Of a DNA stretch of 6,635 bases, positions 6,278 through 6,635 are shown piece after piece. How positions within the stretch are numbered: position 1 is the first letter of the stretch; each line of letters opens with the position of its first letter. The stretch spans positions 1-6,635 of the forward strand of contig JALWNJ010000104.1 of the NCBI GenBank assembly GCA_026995955.1, read 5' to 3'. The notes beneath the pieces are model-generated. The model did no database searches, was not told the DNA's origin, and saw only the letters and a program-made list of their open reading frames with translations. The DNA is from Gammaproteobacteria bacterium. Its GTDB lineage: Bacteria > Pseudomonadota > Gammaproteobacteria > J044. Both the position numbers and the translations under genes were made by a program.

Positions 6278-6305
6278 CGGGGCCGCGCCAGATCACACGG
6301 CCCCG
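6278..6305 (-). terminator. GC-rich hairpin, possible terminator, second of a pair
   Basis: CGGGGCCG (minus strand 6305-6298) and CGGCCCCG (6285-6278) form a perfect 8-bp stem with a 12-base loop. Only a short T-containing stretch (TGTCATTTCG) follows, so it is a weak candidate for ending transcription of the upstream cytochrome gene before the ccoN promoter. Confidence 0.4.
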
Positions 6306-6313
6306 CCCGGGAG

Positions 6314-6332
6314 CGGCCGGATGACCCGGCCG
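6314..6332 (-). terminator. GC-rich hairpin just after the cytochrome c gene
   Basis: CGGCCGG (minus strand 6332-6326) and CCGGCCG (6320-6314) form a perfect 7-bp stem with a 5-base GTCAT loop, beginning 8 bases after the cytochrome stop. No T-tract follows. It may act with the next hairpin to end or protect the 3' end of the transcript. Confidence 0.4.
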
Positions 6333-6340
6333 TCGGGAAG

Positions 6341-6635
6341 TTATTGGGCGAGCAGCCAGTCCGTCGCCGCATCGACCTCCGCATCCGACAGGTCCGGATG
6401 CCCCCCTCGCGGCGGCATGTCGCCCCAGCCCTCGCGGGCATGGCGGGCCAGCATCTCGCGCCCATAGGGCAGGCGCCAGGCCCAGGCCTGGGCATCCCCG
6501 CGCCGCGGCGCGCCCCCATCGCCGCTGTCGTGGCAGCTGGCGCAGGCGCGGCGATAGACCTGCTCACCGGACACCGCGCCAGCCGCCGGTTCGGCAGCGG
6601 AAACGGCAACGGCCGCCGGCACAGCGGAAGCGGCC
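6341..6635 (-). CDS. c5-like monohaem cytochrome c, 5'-truncated by the window
   Basis: The reading frame is open to the window edge, so the true start probably lies beyond base 6635; a GTG at 6622 is the only in-window start candidate and lacks supporting context. Numbered from that GTG, the haem site is C27-A-S-C30-H31. The likely axial ligand is M69 in WGDMPPRGG, a motif characteristic of cytochrome c5-type proteins, and the C-terminal helix SDAEVDAATDWLLAQ ends the fold. The extra Cys pair found in some c5 proteins is absent. The Ala/Val-rich N-terminal stretch may be the end of a signal peptide or a linker from a preceding domain. Cytochromes of this type can donate electrons to cbb3 oxidases in other bacteria. 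The position just upstream of ccoN on the same strand makes that role plausible but unproven. Confidence 0.88.
   Translation of the reverse strand, partial: AASAVPAAVAVSAAEPAAGAVSGEQVYRRACASCHDSGDGGAPRRGDAQAWAWRLPYGREMLARHAREGWGDMPPRGGHPDLSDAEVDAATDWLLAQ

Noticed and set aside
1..6635. CRISPR arrays, tRNA or rRNA genes, insertion sequences, attachment sites, replication origins
   Set aside because: None was seen. Coding density is high, the gaps are short, and no long direct or inverted repeats or RNA gene signatures were recognised by eye.

Overview
The window is almost entirely a cbb3-type (C-family haem-copper) cytochrome c oxidase locus read on the minus strand. At the left edge it meets the 3' end of a plus-strand ComM/YifB-type AAA+ ATPase gene, and at the right edge it holds a truncated monohaem cytochrome c gene. 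High GC content, the ccoNOQP order with a separate ccoQ, the ccoGH maturation genes and FNR/ANR-type operator half-sites all suggest a respiratory proteobacterium, most likely a gammaproteobacterium. Genus cannot be set from the sequence alone.

Layout in transcription order (minus strand, right to left): a c5-like cytochrome c, open to the window edge (6635-6341); two GC-rich hairpins (6332-6278); an FNR/ANR-like box with a matching -10 element (6247-6206); ccoN (6130-4718), ccoO (4705-4097), ccoQ (4093-3899) and ccoP (3902-3009), tightly packed with strong Shine-Dalgarno sequences; a clear intrinsic terminator (2985-2956); a 95-residue two-helix membrane protein of unknown function (2895-2608); a second FNR/ANR-like box (2590-2577) with a -10-like element at exactly the same spacing; ccoG (2503-1112); and ccoH/fixH (1104-571). 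On the plus strand, the C-terminal 189 codons of comM (1-570) converge on ccoH, and the two stop codons abut with no spacer.

How the genes work together: CcoN (haem b, haem b3-CuB), CcoO (monohaem c) and CcoP (dihaem c) form the proton-pumping, high-affinity terminal oxidase, and CcoQ is the small stabilising subunit. CcoG (a cupric reductase with two 4Fe-4S clusters) and CcoH serve copper delivery and assembly. The usual maturation partners ccoI (copper P-type ATPase) and ccoS are not between ccoH and comM, so they must lie elsewhere or be absent. The adjacent c5-like cytochrome is a plausible electron donor. The two FNR-like boxes imply that structural and maturation genes are both induced at low oxygen, but from separate promoters split by a terminator.

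Nothing here is a radically new system. The least explained element is the small membrane protein between the ccoP terminator and the ccoG promoter.
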